A stretch of DNA of 64,000 nucleotides from Brucella grignonensis (GCF_002252505.1 NZ_NNRL01000143.1:1-64000), one strand, 5' to 3'. Positions 44,878 through 54,826 are shown, numbered from the stretch's first letter. Notes: a model not told the origin generated them from the letters alone. Translations and numbers: made by a program.

Positions 44878-46050
44878 ATGGCAGAAAACACCGAAACAAA
44901 TATCCCCGGCGAGCGCGGCCAAACCGCAGCCGCCCGCAAGGTCGACAACAATCCCTTGCTCAAGCGTGGGGCCGTTGTCCTGGCTGTTGTCGCGTTCATG
45001 GGTTTTGCCATGTGGTCGATGCGACAGGCTCCGAAAGAGGACGTCGAACAGCCGGGATCCGGCGTAATCCGACAGAATACGGAGTTCGAGCCGGCGCGGG
45101 CAGAACCCGAACCAGTGGCGCTCCCCGTACCTGAGATCAAGCTGCCAACCCCTTCCGTGGAAACAAACGAAAAGCCCGCTGTAGACGAACTCCTCGAGGC
45201 TGCCAGGCGAGCGCCGGTGATGGCGTACGGCGGCGGCCAGACAGGCAACAATGCGCGGCCATCTGAAAATTCCGGCACGAATCCCGACCCCAATTTTCTT
45301 CCGGTCGACGGCCTGCTTGGGGCAGGGGGACAGGGCGAGAACGAGGATCAGCGGTTCAACCGCATGCTGAAGCCGACGGTTCTCGAGGGCTCCAAAGCGG
45401 GACATCTCGGCAATCGCAACTTCATCGTTGCCATGGGTACCTCTATCCCTTGTGCGCTCGAAACCGCGCTCTCTTCGGATCAGCCAGGCTTTACAAGTTG
45501 CGTGATCACCCGCGATGTTCTCTCCGACAACGGACGTGTGGTGTTGATGGAAAAAGGCACGCAAGTTGTTGGCGAGTATCGAGGGGGCCTACGCCGTGGC
45601 CAGAGCCGGCTGTTCGTCTTGTGGAATCGGGCCAAGACCCCAACCGGTGTCATCATCACTCTCGCCTCGCCGGCGACCGACGCGATCGGCCGCGCAGGCT
45701 TTGATGGTTATGTCGATACCCATTGGTGGGAGCGCTTCGGGAGCGCGCTGCTCTTATCTGTGGTCGGGGACGTGGCGACATACGCCGGTCAGGAGTTGCA
45801 GAGAAGCGATGTACAGGCGCAAGGAACGACGAGCGCCGGCAAGGACGCGGCGGCGATCGCCGTTGAGCAGTCAATCAACATTCCGCCGACGCTCACGAAA
45901 CATCAAGGCTCTCTGGTTTCAATATTTGTGGCCCGAGATCTAGATTTTTCGACGATTTATGGTCTTCGTGTAACTGAACCCCGCAATACGATCTACGATC
46001 GCGCGGTAATGGGCGATTTCTATCCGAAGTCTGACCTGGTGACGAAATAG
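44878..46050 (+). CDS. virB10: VirB10 energy-transducing core component
   Basis: 390 aa. A cytoplasmic N-terminus is followed by a membrane helix (~36-56), a Pro/Glu-rich periplasmic linker and a C-terminal TrbI-like domain (KAGHLGNRNFIVAMGTSIPC and GRAGFDGYVDTHWWERFG). It spans both membranes in the secretion core. Confidence 0.93.
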   Translation: MAENTETNIPGERGQTAAARKVDNNPLLKRGAVVLAVVAFMGFAMWSMRQAPKEDVEQPGSGVIRQNTEFEPARAEPEPVALPVPEIKLPTPSVETNEKPAVDELLEAARRAPVMAYGGGQTGNNARPSENSGTNPDPNFLPVDGLLGAGGQGENEDQRFNRMLKPTVLEGSKAGHLGNRNFIVAMGTSIPCALETALSSDQPGFTSCVITRDVLSDNGRVVLMEKGTQVVGEYRGGLRRGQSRLFVLWNRAKTPTGVIITLASPATDAIGRAGFDGYVDTHWWERFGSALLLSVVGDVATYAGQELQRSDVQAQGTTSAGKDAAAIAVEQSINIPPTLTKHQGSLVSIFVARDLDFSTIYGLRVTEPRNTIYDRAVMGDFYPKSDLVTK

Positions 46051-46058
46051 GACCGGGG

Positions 46059-47066
46059 ATGGCGGAAACCTCCGATTCCGGCGTCGTCCGCCAACTGCTT
46101 TTGCCGCTTGATCGCTTTTTGAAAGATGCGAGCCTCTACGAGGTCGTTATCAATCGACCAGGAGAGGTGCTGACAGAAGGGACGGCAGGCTGGCAGCGCC
46201 ACGAGCTGCCGGACCTTTCTTTTGACAAGTTGATGCGGTTGGCGCGGGCTGTAGCCAGCTTTTCTAACCAGGGCATTGATGAGACCCGCCCGCTGTTGTC
46301 TGCCACCCTCCCGGATGACGAACGTATCCAAATTGTCATCCCGCCGGCGACAACACGAGATACAGTTTCGATCACAATTCGAAAGCCGTCACTAGTATCG
46401 CTTTCGATGGCGGACATGGAGGAGGGAGGGCTTTTCGAGCGAGTGGTGGCCAGTGCCAATCAAAAAGCAGGCGAAGATCCGCTGCTGACGACTTACCGCA
46501 GCGGCCAGTATCGAGCTTTTCTCGAGGGGGCGGTGCTGGCGCGCAAGAACATTATCATCTCCGGCGCCACAGGGTCTGGCAAGACTACTCTCTCCAAGGC
46601 CCTGATCCAGCACATTCCACACGACGAACGCCTTATCAGCATAGAGGACACGCCCGAACTTACGATTCCACAGCCTAACCATGTCCGGCTGTTTTACTCC
46701 AAAGGCGGGCAGGGGTTAGCCAAGTTAGGTGTGAAAGACCTACTAGAATCGTGTCTGCGCATGCGCCCTGACCGAGTGCTGCTGCAGGAGCTACGCGATG
46801 GGACGGCCTTCTATTATATTCGAAACATCAACTCCGGACATCCCGGCTCAATAACTACTGTGCATGCGGAGTCACCGGAGCTTGCCTTTGAACAGCTAAC
46901 TCTTTTGGTAAAAGAGTCCGAAGGCGGGCACGATCTCGATCGCGCGGATATTCGGAATCTTCTAAGAATCTCAATTGATATAATCGTGCAATGCAAACGG
47001 GTTGGTGGTCGGTTTCGGGTGACGGAACTTTACTATTCTGATCACTGGCGGTCGGAAGGCGGGTAG
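46059..47066 (+). CDS. virB11: VirB11 hexameric ATPase
   Basis: 335 aa. Walker A GATGSGKTTL, Asp box ISIEDTPEL, Walker B MRPDRVLLQELRDG and a His box GHPGSITTVHAES are all present. It switches the secretion system between pilus assembly and DNA transfer. Last gene of the virB operon. Confidence 0.94.
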   Translation: MAETSDSGVVRQLLLPLDRFLKDASLYEVVINRPGEVLTEGTAGWQRHELPDLSFDKLMRLARAVASFSNQGIDETRPLLSATLPDDERIQIVIPPATTRDTVSITIRKPSLVSLSMADMEEGGLFERVVASANQKAGEDPLLTTYRSGQYRAFLEGAVLARKNIIISGATGSGKTTLSKALIQHIPHDERLISIEDTPELTIPQPNHVRLFYSKGGQGLAKLGVKDLLESCLRMRPDRVLLQELRDGTAFYYIRNINSGHPGSITTVHAESPELAFEQLTLLVKESEGGHDLDRADIRNLLRISIDIIVQCKRVGGRFRVTELYYSDHWRSEGG

Positions 47067-47183
47067 ACTCAATCCCCGGGGCACTCGATGACCACCTTTG
47101 CGGTGTCGAACCTGATCGAAACAATTGATCGCATCTTCTGTCGCTGCCATGCGGTGTTGGGAACGGCATTCGATATGCGCGGC

Positions 47184-47198
47184 TTAAGCCTGCCTTAA
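47184..47198. promoter_or_regulatory. CtrA-type box between virB11 and the next gene
   Basis: TTAAGCCTGCCTTAA, exact TTAA-N7-TTAA within a GCTTAAG/CTTAAGC inverted repeat (47182-47200). It is 143 bases upstream of the hypothetical gene at 47341. The rest of 47067-47340 holds no supported gene. Confidence 0.45.
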
Positions 47199-47340
47199 GC
47201 TTGCATCGCTCCGCTCGCTCTGATTGAAGGCGCGGTAATCCACCTCACGCACGGTGTGGGCCTCCTTGTTCGCAACAGGTCCATTGCAATCAGGCTTGCC
47301 ATTCCTGGGGAGGGATATCGTCGAGCAAGTGGAGGACTCG

Positions 47341-47715
47341 ATGAACTTTACGTGCGAAACATGCATAAAGCTGGAGAATGCCGAGACGGCAATCCGAAAA
47401 GCGTTTGGAAGCCTTCAGCCGCATTGCTGTGCCCAGACGCGGTCGGGACACGACTACGCGTTTGATTTTTGCTCCGCAAAGGCTGTTGTGCGCGCTGACT
47501 CACACATTTTATGGATTCGCATCGAAGCGGAAGAATTTATCATTGCTGTTGGTGCGAAAATTCTCATTCAATCTGAGATCGCTATCCATAGCAAAGATGT
47601 GCCAGAAAATTGGCTCTGGATCGAAGCGACCGATGATCCATTCGCTGCGATAACATCATTTGAAGGACAGGAAGGTTCGAGAGCCGCCGGTGGTTCATCG
47701 GTAACACCGGAGTAA
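47341..47715 (+). CDS. Hypothetical protein downstream of virB11
   Basis: 124 aa; family not recognised. It starts MNFTCETC with a CXXC pair and has further cysteines (Cys29, Cys30, Cys44), so metal binding is possible. ATG 47341 has GGAGG five bases upstream. Soluble, no signal peptide. The end of a virB cluster is a common place for transfer-accessory genes, but no function can be assigned. Confidence 0.6.
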   Translation: MNFTCETCIKLENAETAIRKAFGSLQPHCCAQTRSGHDYAFDFCSAKAVVRADSHILWIRIEAEEFIIAVGAKILIQSEIAIHSKDVPENWLWIEATDDPFAAITSFEGQEGSRAAGGSSVTPE

Positions 47716-47887
47716 CAAATCGGACTCACTACCTGCCACATTGGGACGGCATCTCGGTCATTCCGCAACTATGATCATTAGCCGCGATTTCCGGAGAGAT
47801 AGATGCCGACTCGCTCACGCTGATTGCTATGGATCAAAAAAATACCCTTTTCGTTTACTAATATCTGGGTTCCGATACATCTTGCGG

Positions 47888-49642
47888 TCAACGTTTGAGC
47901 GTCGGGGTCACATTTCCATGTTGAGTCTGGCTATGAGTTTGAACGTGCCGTCCGAGACCCTCCGTCTGTTTATGTATCCGCGACAGACTTGCGGCCTGGC
48001 CGGCAGACACATTGAGCGATTGCGCGATCTGCTTAAGATTGTCTCGCCTCAACGCAGTGCGGTCTGTAACGTCGAGGCGTCGTGATATTGAAGCGCTGAT
48101 CCGTTCCAATTCCCTCCGTAGCTCTGGCGTCGCGTTGAGCCGCATTGCCCGCTCATGTTCCGGGGCCGCCAGGACTTTCTCGAGACCTTCTGACGGCGCA
48201 CGGATTTCCTGCCGCTGACGATATTGTTCATCACGATGTTTTGTCTCCATCTGATACCGCTCGAAATCGACCGTTCGCCCGTAGTCCTCAAGAGCTGCGG
48301 CCAGTTGCGGCAGATGTGCTTTCGCCGCCTGCCGTTCGGGGCTTTCCGCGCGGAAGAAACCTTTGCCTTCGCCGGCGAGAGGCCCGAGTTTGCCACTGCG
48401 GGCATCCTCGCCTGCAATAGCCCCAGCCATCGGGCCATCGATGCGCTCGACCGTCGCCGAGACGGCGGCCGAGTTGCCATAGACCAGCATCGACAGTCGA
48501 TCGATTTCTGCCCGCTTCTCCGCCAACCGCGATGAATCCCTCAGCTTGACGACGATCTCGGCCTCACTCAGATCCGCCAGCTCGCGTCCGGGAATGAGGA
48601 CATCTCCGGGGCGGACCTGGCGATCAGGCTTCTCCCTATCTCGATCCGGGTCCGCGAGGGTCGGGATTCGTTCGGGTGCCTCTGCCATCGCGGGGGCCGG
48701 CACCATACCGACGCGCTGTTTTACGTCATGTGAACTTTTGACCGCGTCACCGGCTTCCGACCGCCGACGCTCCAACTGGAACCAGGCGAGGTCGTCGCGT
48801 GACTGACTTTTCACCTCGTCAATCAGGATAGATGGAGCGCGCCTGTCCTCCATGCGTTGAATCAACCGCGTCCAGATATGCGCGAACCGGTCAACCTCCT
48901 CACGGGTTAAGGGACGATTGCGCGTTTCGTCGAGCACCTGAGCTGCGATCGTGGCTGAGCGCCATCGCCCGTTGGCAAGCTGGTTGTCATAGACGGCCTC
49001 TCCGTCGGCCGACTGGATCACGACTCGGTCGGCGAGCTTGCGGCGCTCAATACGCTTGAGGCTTTCGGCCAGACCAGTGACAGCACCATCATGAACGGCA
49101 CGTGGCGGGATCCGCGCAGCCGCTCCGGCCTGGTGCAGTTCTTCAAACCGGTAATGGCATCCCTGCCAGCTGACACGTGGGCTGACGGCCAGAGCGCGCG
49201 CCTCGACGCGATAACCGGCGGATCGTCCAACCTTCATGATTTTCTCGACATTGTCCGGCGTCCGCATCGTCGTTTCGAATACAACGTGGACACGACGAGA
49301 GGTGGCGGCAGCAAGCAGCTTCTCGGTCCAGATCCCGGCATCGCCTTGCGTAAAGCGCGATGCCGTTACAGGATCGATACTCTGATGGGCGACAAAGCCG
49401 GGATGGTAGGACCGCAAATCGTCACCGACGATCCTTATGGCACCACCGGTCCGCTCCAGCTCGGTCTGGCTGGCGATCAAAAGTGCCGTCTTGCCAGAGC
49501 CCGGCTGGCCGCCCAGAACAATCAGGGTCGGGCAGTCGGCGGCGCGAATCTGATCGGGAAGATAGTCTGGCAGGATTTCCGTCCGGAAGACGCGTTCGTT
49601 CTCGGTCTCCGACAAGCGACCATTGGCAGCCTCCTCCGCCAT
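47888..49642 (-). CDS. Zeta-toxin domain fused to a BID-like secretion domain
   Basis: 584 aa. The N-terminal zeta/PezT-type kinase has Walker A GGQPGSGKT (44-52), GDDLRSYHP (73-81) and FETTMRTPDN; zeta toxins phosphorylate UDP-amino sugars and block wall synthesis. Residues ~350-480 (AEKRAEIDRLSMLVYGN, KLGPLAGEG, ESPERQAAKAHLP) parallel the BID-like repeats of the neighbouring TraA. BID domains are type IV secretion signals. It is the third gene of traA-small gene-toxin. Delivery into recipients is inferred. Confidence 0.75.
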   Translation of the reverse strand: MAEEAANGRLSETENERVFRTEILPDYLPDQIRAADCPTLIVLGGQPGSGKTALLIASQTELERTGGAIRIVGDDLRSYHPGFVAHQSIDPVTASRFTQGDAGIWTEKLLAAATSRRVHVVFETTMRTPDNVEKIMKVGRSAGYRVEARALAVSPRVSWQGCHYRFEELHQAGAAARIPPRAVHDGAVTGLAESLKRIERRKLADRVVIQSADGEAVYDNQLANGRWRSATIAAQVLDETRNRPLTREEVDRFAHIWTRLIQRMEDRRAPSILIDEVKSQSRDDLAWFQLERRRSEAGDAVKSSHDVKQRVGMVPAPAMAEAPERIPTLADPDRDREKPDRQVRPGDVLIPGRELADLSEAEIVVKLRDSSRLAEKRAEIDRLSMLVYGNSAAVSATVERIDGPMAGAIAGEDARSGKLGPLAGEGKGFFRAESPERQAAKAHLPQLAAALEDYGRTVDFERYQMETKHRDEQYRQRQEIRAPSEGLEKVLAAPEHERAMRLNATPELRRELERISASISRRLDVTDRTALRRDNLKQIAQSLNVSAGQAASLSRIHKQTEGLGRHVQTHSQTQHGNVTPTLKR

Positions 49643-49645
49643 AAC

Positions 49646-49915
49646 TCAAAGCTCCCGCCAGAATTGCGCCGGGTTTTTGATCCTCGGTCCCCATTCGGCG
49701 ATCACCGCCTCGACGTGATCGAGATCGTCGACGCGAACGCTGTTCTGGACGGCGAGAAGCGTGCGCCGCTTGGCACGCATTGCTTCCGCGCCGGCTGGAT
49801 CCTCCGCCTCAATGGCGGCGACCCGCTCCGAGACCAGCCCCCGCGCCTGGTTCATGATTTCGATGGCAAGCTCGGTCCGCACGATTGCGTCGAGAGCGGT
49901 TGTCTGTCCGGCCAT
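49646..49915 (-). CDS. Small protein between traA and the zeta toxin; antitoxin candidate
   Basis: 89 aa, charged and helical, no recognised family. It lies 16 bases after traA and three bases before the zeta toxin, the position and size of an epsilon-type antitoxin. The zeta-epsilon family uses a small helical antitoxin that covers the nucleotide site. The assignment is positional only. Confidence 0.6.
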   Translation of the reverse strand: MAGQTTALDAIVRTELAIEIMNQARGLVSERVAAIEAEDPAGAEAMRAKRRTLLAVQNSVRVDDLDHVEAVIAEWGPRIKNPAQFWREL

Positions 49916-49931
49916 TTGAATATCCTTTCTG

Positions 49932-52900
49932 CTACCTGGTGATGCCCTTGACCTGATTGAGCGCCCGCATCTGACGCTCTGCGATAATGTCTTGCGCCCT
50001 GTCGGCGCGAACGGCGTTCTGCAGGACCTTCAGACGGGGTTGCATCGCCTCGAAAACCTTGCGCTGCGCGGCGGGAATGCGGCTGACGACATCACCCTGT
50101 TCGCGGCCGATGGCGTTGGGGCCGAACCGGTTGTCGAGCGCCTTGCTGACAACTGCGAATTCCGCCCTGACCTTCGCGTCGAGAGCGCGGACAAGTCGCG
50201 TAATGTCTTTAGGGGATTTCGCGACGGCAGCCGTCAAGCGGGTCAGATCGGCCTCTGCCTGCGGCGACAGGCCGGGCACCGGCACGCTCATCCGCTCCCG
50301 ATCCGCAAAAACGGCAGTCTTTTCGGCGTCAAACGCACCACGCCAAGCCCTCCCCATTGAAACCACCTGAGCCGCTACGCTTTCCACGGCCGAGAGCGCT
50401 GCTTTGCGTTCCTTCCCTGAGGCCAGCAGCCGATCCATGACCCGCTCGGAGCCACGCAGCGGGCCATAGGCGGCGGGTTCATTGGTGAGAGCGCGGGCGA
50501 TCCGCTCCGGCTCGACACCCCTGACAACAAGATCCTCGATCATTGCAAGCGAGGCCGCTGGATCGCGCCATACCCGCTGCACCGCCTCGGCGAGGACCGC
50601 GCGTTGCTGCTTGTAACGAGGCACTTCAATCGCCCGCATTTTAGCCTCCTCCTCGACGGAGGATTTGAACAAGGTGACGGCGGCAAGCATCGGCAATGCC
50701 GGTGGCTTCGACATTTCCAGGGTCGCGGCCGGATCGTAGGCCGCCGGCGCGACTGTCCGCGAAGGATCGCGCTTCTCGGCCAGATATAGTTGTTCGTTGA
50801 ACCGCCGAACGGCGGCAAACAATGTCGTCAGTTCCACGCGCTTGCCTTCCGACACCCCTTCCGCCATGCGATCAACCATCTGCTTCTCGGCGTACAGATC
50901 GGCCTTATCGGTAAACGCGCTCCAGCCGAACCGTGCGGTCAGGGCTTCACCGACCGCCTTCATTTCCTGCGAGAGGGATCGTTCCGCGGCAGCGAAAGCG
51001 AAGGCGGTCTTGTAGGCGCCCTCGCCGCCTTGCTCGCGCACGGCTTCGATTTCCGTGAGCCGCGCCATAGCATGTGGAGACAGCGCCGGAACCGAAAGGG
51101 ACATGGCGGCCCGGCGAGCATGTTCGCGGTTGGCAAAAAGGGTCTGATCGCGTTTGAAACTCTCGGCGTGGCCGCGCACGAGCGGCACAAGATCTGCGAC
51201 AGCGGCGACAGCCTCTGCCCGTTCCTGACGCGCAGCCTGTCCATCGACCAGGCTGGCGCTTCCGCGCACAGCGCCGAGCATCGCGGGGGCACGCCCGAGA
51301 TCTTCACCCAAACGACGTGGCTCGACATCAAAGGCGGATGCTTGCCGATTCAGTTGGTCGAGTGCGGCGGCCGGATTGCGATAGATGCGCTCCATTACCG
51401 GAAGAAGGATCGTCTCACGCTCCTTCCACCGGGCCGACGCCACGTGCTCGATGCGCGCGTCTTCATCCAGCGAACGGACAAAACTTTCCTGTGGCGCGAT
51501 GAGATATCGCATTTCGGCGCAAATCGGCGCTTGCTGTGCCGGCTGAACCGGGGCTGCCGCTTTGGATGCCGAAACCACCGGCTCCGCCCTGACCGCCTGA
51601 TCGTCATAGGAGACGCTGCGCTCCTTCTCGATCGCAAGTCCGAGCGCAATGCTCGCGCGCTCCCAGAGCCGCGCCAAGCGATCGCGCTGCGCGCCAATCC
51701 ACGACAGCCGCCGCTCCATCCCCGCTTCCATCCCGGCAGCAAGTTCGATGGCGTGATCCATGTTGCGGCGACGGGCGAAATCGACAACCTGTGCCTGGTA
51801 GCCTGCTTCGGATTCGTAATCGAGCGTCGTGCTCTTGGCGCCCGAACGCGACAGACGTTCGACCAACTGTTTGAACAGTTCCGGCCGATGGCTTTCCTGC
51901 TCGATGCGCTGCTGGCGGGCTTCGGCTGTCTCAACTAGGTTTGCGGTCCAGACATTGCGCTGCACCTCGCGTTCCTCGAACCGCTTGGCGCCCGTTTCGG
52001 GATCGACGACAGGAACCTCTACCTTGACGGTTTCAACACCGTCCTTGCGCAGGGTAACGGTATCGCCTTCCAAAACGCCGCCCTTTTCCAGCGCCTTCGG
52101 CAGGCTGACGCCCCAGACACGATGCACCGCTCCATCGTCGGTCTTAACATCCGCATAGGGGCTCTTTTTCGCATCCTCGTCATCAGGCCGGAATTTGGCT
52201 TCGCCGGTTTCGATCAGTTCGCCGGTTACACCGGCGGCGTGGTCGGCACGCGGCGCCCTGCCCAATTCGTCGCGCGGCGCAAAATCCTGATGCGCCATAT
52301 AGAGATCGGCCCGATCGCGATGGCGTGACATCGCCACATAGGCGAGATGCTGATCCATCATTCCGGTGGCGAGAACGAAAGTGCGGTCGACCGTCGCGCC
52401 CTGTGACTTGTGCACCGTGGCGGCATAACCATGGTCGATATTGCGATAGGTGTCCTGCCCGAACGTGATCTCGCGGCCCGCGTCCAACTTGACAGTCAAC
52501 AGAGTTTCGCCGCGCGCGGTCGTAGTCGAGATGACGGTGCCCAGCATCCCGTTCTTGACATGCTGCACGGCGAGATGCTCGGCTCGCTTCTCGAAGAACC
52601 GGGCATTTTCGAGGAAGATCAGGCGGTCACCGACTGCGAACTGGCGCGCGCCGCGTTCGGTCTGGAACGCGCGCTCCTCGCCAAGCGAACCCTGTCTTGC
52701 CATAACGGCGCGCAACGCTTCATTGAGCCTCCGCACATCGTCATTGGTCTGCGCTAGGACGAGCAGCTCGGAACCGCTGAGTTTGCGGTTTTCGCTTTCG
52801 GCGCGCGCACGGTATTCCTCCCGAGCCTGCCCCCAATCCGCGACGATCTGCTCGATCAGCGCTTCACGGGTTTCAAGCTGAAGGATGCGGCCGTGCTGTG

Positions 52901-54605
52901 CATAGGCATCAAGGGCCGCCTCGACCTTACCTCGAGCGAACAGGCGCGAGGCATCGCGCGCCCACGCCTCCCGTTGTCGGCGAACACCGGTCAGTTCGGC
53001 AAAGCCGATGCGCTCGACAATCGCGCGGAACGCCGCACCTGCCTGGATGGGTTGGAGTTGCATCGGGTCGCCAACAAGGACGGCTTTCGCACCGGCCTCG
53101 TCCACTATTTTGAGCACCCGCGCCAATTGCTCCGACGACACCATGCCAGCTTCGTCGACAACCAGCACATCGCCCTTTTGCAGTCTGTCTCGCCCGTCTG
53201 CCCAGGCCAGTTCCCAGGACGCAAGTGTGCGAGATTTGATACCGGAACTATCTTCCAGACCTTCCGCAGCCTTGCCGGCGAGCGCAGCACCTAACACGCG
53301 TCGACCATCGCCTTCCCATGCAAATCGCGCCGCATCGAGCAAGGTCGATTTGCCCGCACCGGCCAATCCGACCACGGCGGATATGGCGCTGTCCCCGGTA
53401 ACATGCCAGACCGCATCGACCTGTTCGATGTCGAGCTTGAACGGCTTTTCCGGATCGCGGCTCTCCACCATGCGAATGGCGGCATCGACTTTATCGGAGG
53501 CTACGTTAAAGCCGGATCGGCTGAAGAGTTCTCGTGCCGACTCTGCCATATCGTATTCGGTGCGCAGCATGGACCGCGTGGTGAACACGGCGACGTCGCT
53601 GACCTTTCCGGTCTCCGGATCGATCTGCTGGGGCTTCAACGTCACAAGATCGGACGATGCCATTAACTGCGCCCGGATGTTGGCGAAGGCGGTGGGATCG
53701 TCGACATAGCGATGTAGAGCCCGGGCGATTTCGCGCTCGTCGAACGTTGAGCGCTCGCGGCTCAGCTGCATCAGCAAAAGGCCGGGCTCGTCGACAAGCC
53801 GGTCGGCCATCTCCTGCCGCCGCGCCAGGGCGGCCGGCGCGAAATACATCTCCATGCCTTTCCGGGTCAGCGCCGCCTTTGCCGGGCCCAGATGACTTTG
53901 CGCAATGCCGTCGAGCCCCTGTTCGGCATAGGAGCGCCCGTCGAGACGAATGTCATGACCGGCGAGTGCCAGATGCCTGTTGGCCGTTTCCGCCCAGGCG
54001 ATCTTCCACGCCTTCATCGTGTCCTTGTCGCCGGCCCAGAGCCGATAGACGATCTTGCCCTTGGGACGATCGGGGGTGACGACACGCAACGGCTCGCCGT
54101 CATTGCCGAGCACCGCAACCTTCTTCGGCCCGAAACCGTCATCCGTCAGCGGTCGCAAGGTGGTCATCAGATGGATATGCGGATTGCCCCCTTTGTCGTG
54201 ATAGACCCAGTCGGCAACCATGCCCTTTGACGTGAGGTGGTCGCGCACGAATTCGCGCACCAGGGCGACGTTCTCCGCCCGCGACAACTCTTCGGGCAAC
54301 GCGAATATCATCTCGCGGGCAAGCTGCGCATCCGCCCTTTTCTCGAATGTATCGACGGCATTCCACAACACCTCGCTGGCGCCGGCGATCGTCCGCCCAT
54401 CGATCATTGTGCGAAGCCAGGCCGGCGTCTGATCGGGCAGCGCCAGCTCCTCATGAACGAGTTCGGCCTTGCCGGCCTCATAGCGGAAGCTCATCCCGGT
54501 CTGCTCTTCCTCCATCCTCGTACGGTGGCGATAGGCGGCGGCCGAGACGACGCTGCGCCCCGCTCCCCGACTGATCACCTGAGCCCGTACGAACATGATC
54601 GCCAT
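49932..54605 (-). CDS. traA: Conjugal relaxase/helicase TraA (MOBQ type) with two BID-like domains
   Basis: 1557 aa. The MobA/MobL relaxase has Tyr25 and the histidine cluster HDKGGNPHIHLM (136-146); a TraI-like helicase follows (Walker A GLAGAGKST, VVDEAGMVSSEQL). C-terminal residues ~1029-1220 and ~1318-1500 are similar to each other (LGAVRGS, YGPLRGS) and fit BID domains that target relaxases to VirB channels. The ATG 54605 (MAIMFVRAQVIS) follows GGGAGAGG; an earlier in-frame start runs through oriT and is unlikely. It nicks oriT and leads the strand into the recipient. Confidence 0.92.
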   Translation of the reverse strand: MAIMFVRAQVISRGAGRSVVSAAAYRHRTRMEEEQTGMSFRYEAGKAELVHEELALPDQTPAWLRTMIDGRTIAGASEVLWNAVDTFEKRADAQLAREMIFALPEELSRAENVALVREFVRDHLTSKGMVADWVYHDKGGNPHIHLMTTLRPLTDDGFGPKKVAVLGNDGEPLRVVTPDRPKGKIVYRLWAGDKDTMKAWKIAWAETANRHLALAGHDIRLDGRSYAEQGLDGIAQSHLGPAKAALTRKGMEMYFAPAALARRQEMADRLVDEPGLLLMQLSRERSTFDEREIARALHRYVDDPTAFANIRAQLMASSDLVTLKPQQIDPETGKVSDVAVFTTRSMLRTEYDMAESARELFSRSGFNVASDKVDAAIRMVESRDPEKPFKLDIEQVDAVWHVTGDSAISAVVGLAGAGKSTLLDAARFAWEGDGRRVLGAALAGKAAEGLEDSSGIKSRTLASWELAWADGRDRLQKGDVLVVDEAGMVSSEQLARVLKIVDEAGAKAVLVGDPMQLQPIQAGAAFRAIVERIGFAELTGVRRQREAWARDASRLFARGKVEAALDAYAQHGRILQLETREALIEQIVADWGQAREEYRARAESENRKLSGSELLVLAQTNDDVRRLNEALRAVMARQGSLGEERAFQTERGARQFAVGDRLIFLENARFFEKRAEHLAVQHVKNGMLGTVISTTTARGETLLTVKLDAGREITFGQDTYRNIDHGYAATVHKSQGATVDRTFVLATGMMDQHLAYVAMSRHRDRADLYMAHQDFAPRDELGRAPRADHAAGVTGELIETGEAKFRPDDEDAKKSPYADVKTDDGAVHRVWGVSLPKALEKGGVLEGDTVTLRKDGVETVKVEVPVVDPETGAKRFEEREVQRNVWTANLVETAEARQQRIEQESHRPELFKQLVERLSRSGAKSTTLDYESEAGYQAQVVDFARRRNMDHAIELAAGMEAGMERRLSWIGAQRDRLARLWERASIALGLAIEKERSVSYDDQAVRAEPVVSASKAAAPVQPAQQAPICAEMRYLIAPQESFVRSLDEDARIEHVASARWKERETILLPVMERIYRNPAAALDQLNRQASAFDVEPRRLGEDLGRAPAMLGAVRGSASLVDGQAARQERAEAVAAVADLVPLVRGHAESFKRDQTLFANREHARRAAMSLSVPALSPHAMARLTEIEAVREQGGEGAYKTAFAFAAAERSLSQEMKAVGEALTARFGWSAFTDKADLYAEKQMVDRMAEGVSEGKRVELTTLFAAVRRFNEQLYLAEKRDPSRTVAPAAYDPAATLEMSKPPALPMLAAVTLFKSSVEEEAKMRAIEVPRYKQQRAVLAEAVQRVWRDPAASLAMIEDLVVRGVEPERIARALTNEPAAYGPLRGSERVMDRLLASGKERKAALSAVESVAAQVVSMGRAWRGAFDAEKTAVFADRERMSVPVPGLSPQAEADLTRLTAAVAKSPKDITRLVRALDAKVRAEFAVVSKALDNRFGPNAIGREQGDVVSRIPAAQRKVFEAMQPRLKVLQNAVRADRAQDIIAERQMRALNQVKGITR

Positions 54606-54826
54606 ACGATCCGAGACCTCTCCCAAGCATGTCGCGTCAGCGACGTATATTGCGCCCTCGAACAGATCGGGCCGTAGGACCGATGCCGCTTCTCGGGATG
54701 CGCCCTTCCGGGCGCAGACCAAAAATGAGCCTCACGGCTCGACGCAAACTATCATCTTTTACTATGCGTTTCTACACGGTATAATGGCCGCGCAAAAGAA
54801 GTGCGACCGGAAGGAAAAGTGAGCAA
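54606..54826. other. traA-traC intergenic region with oriT
   Basis: GTCGC-GTCA-GCGAC (54631-54644) is an inverted repeat followed by ATATTGCGCCCT (54647-54658), matching the nic region of RSF1010 and Ti-plasmid type oriT (core TGCGCCCT). Relaxase and traCDG diverge from it, as on Ti plasmids. Divergent promoters must also lie here. Confidence 0.8.
54699..54716. repeat. Palindrome carrying a second nic-like core
   Basis: TGCGCCC (54699-54705), loop TTCC, GGGCGCA (54710-54716). The left arm and loop repeat the TGCGCCCT core of oriT. Could be a protein-binding or termination hairpin of the transfer origin. Confidence 0.5.
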
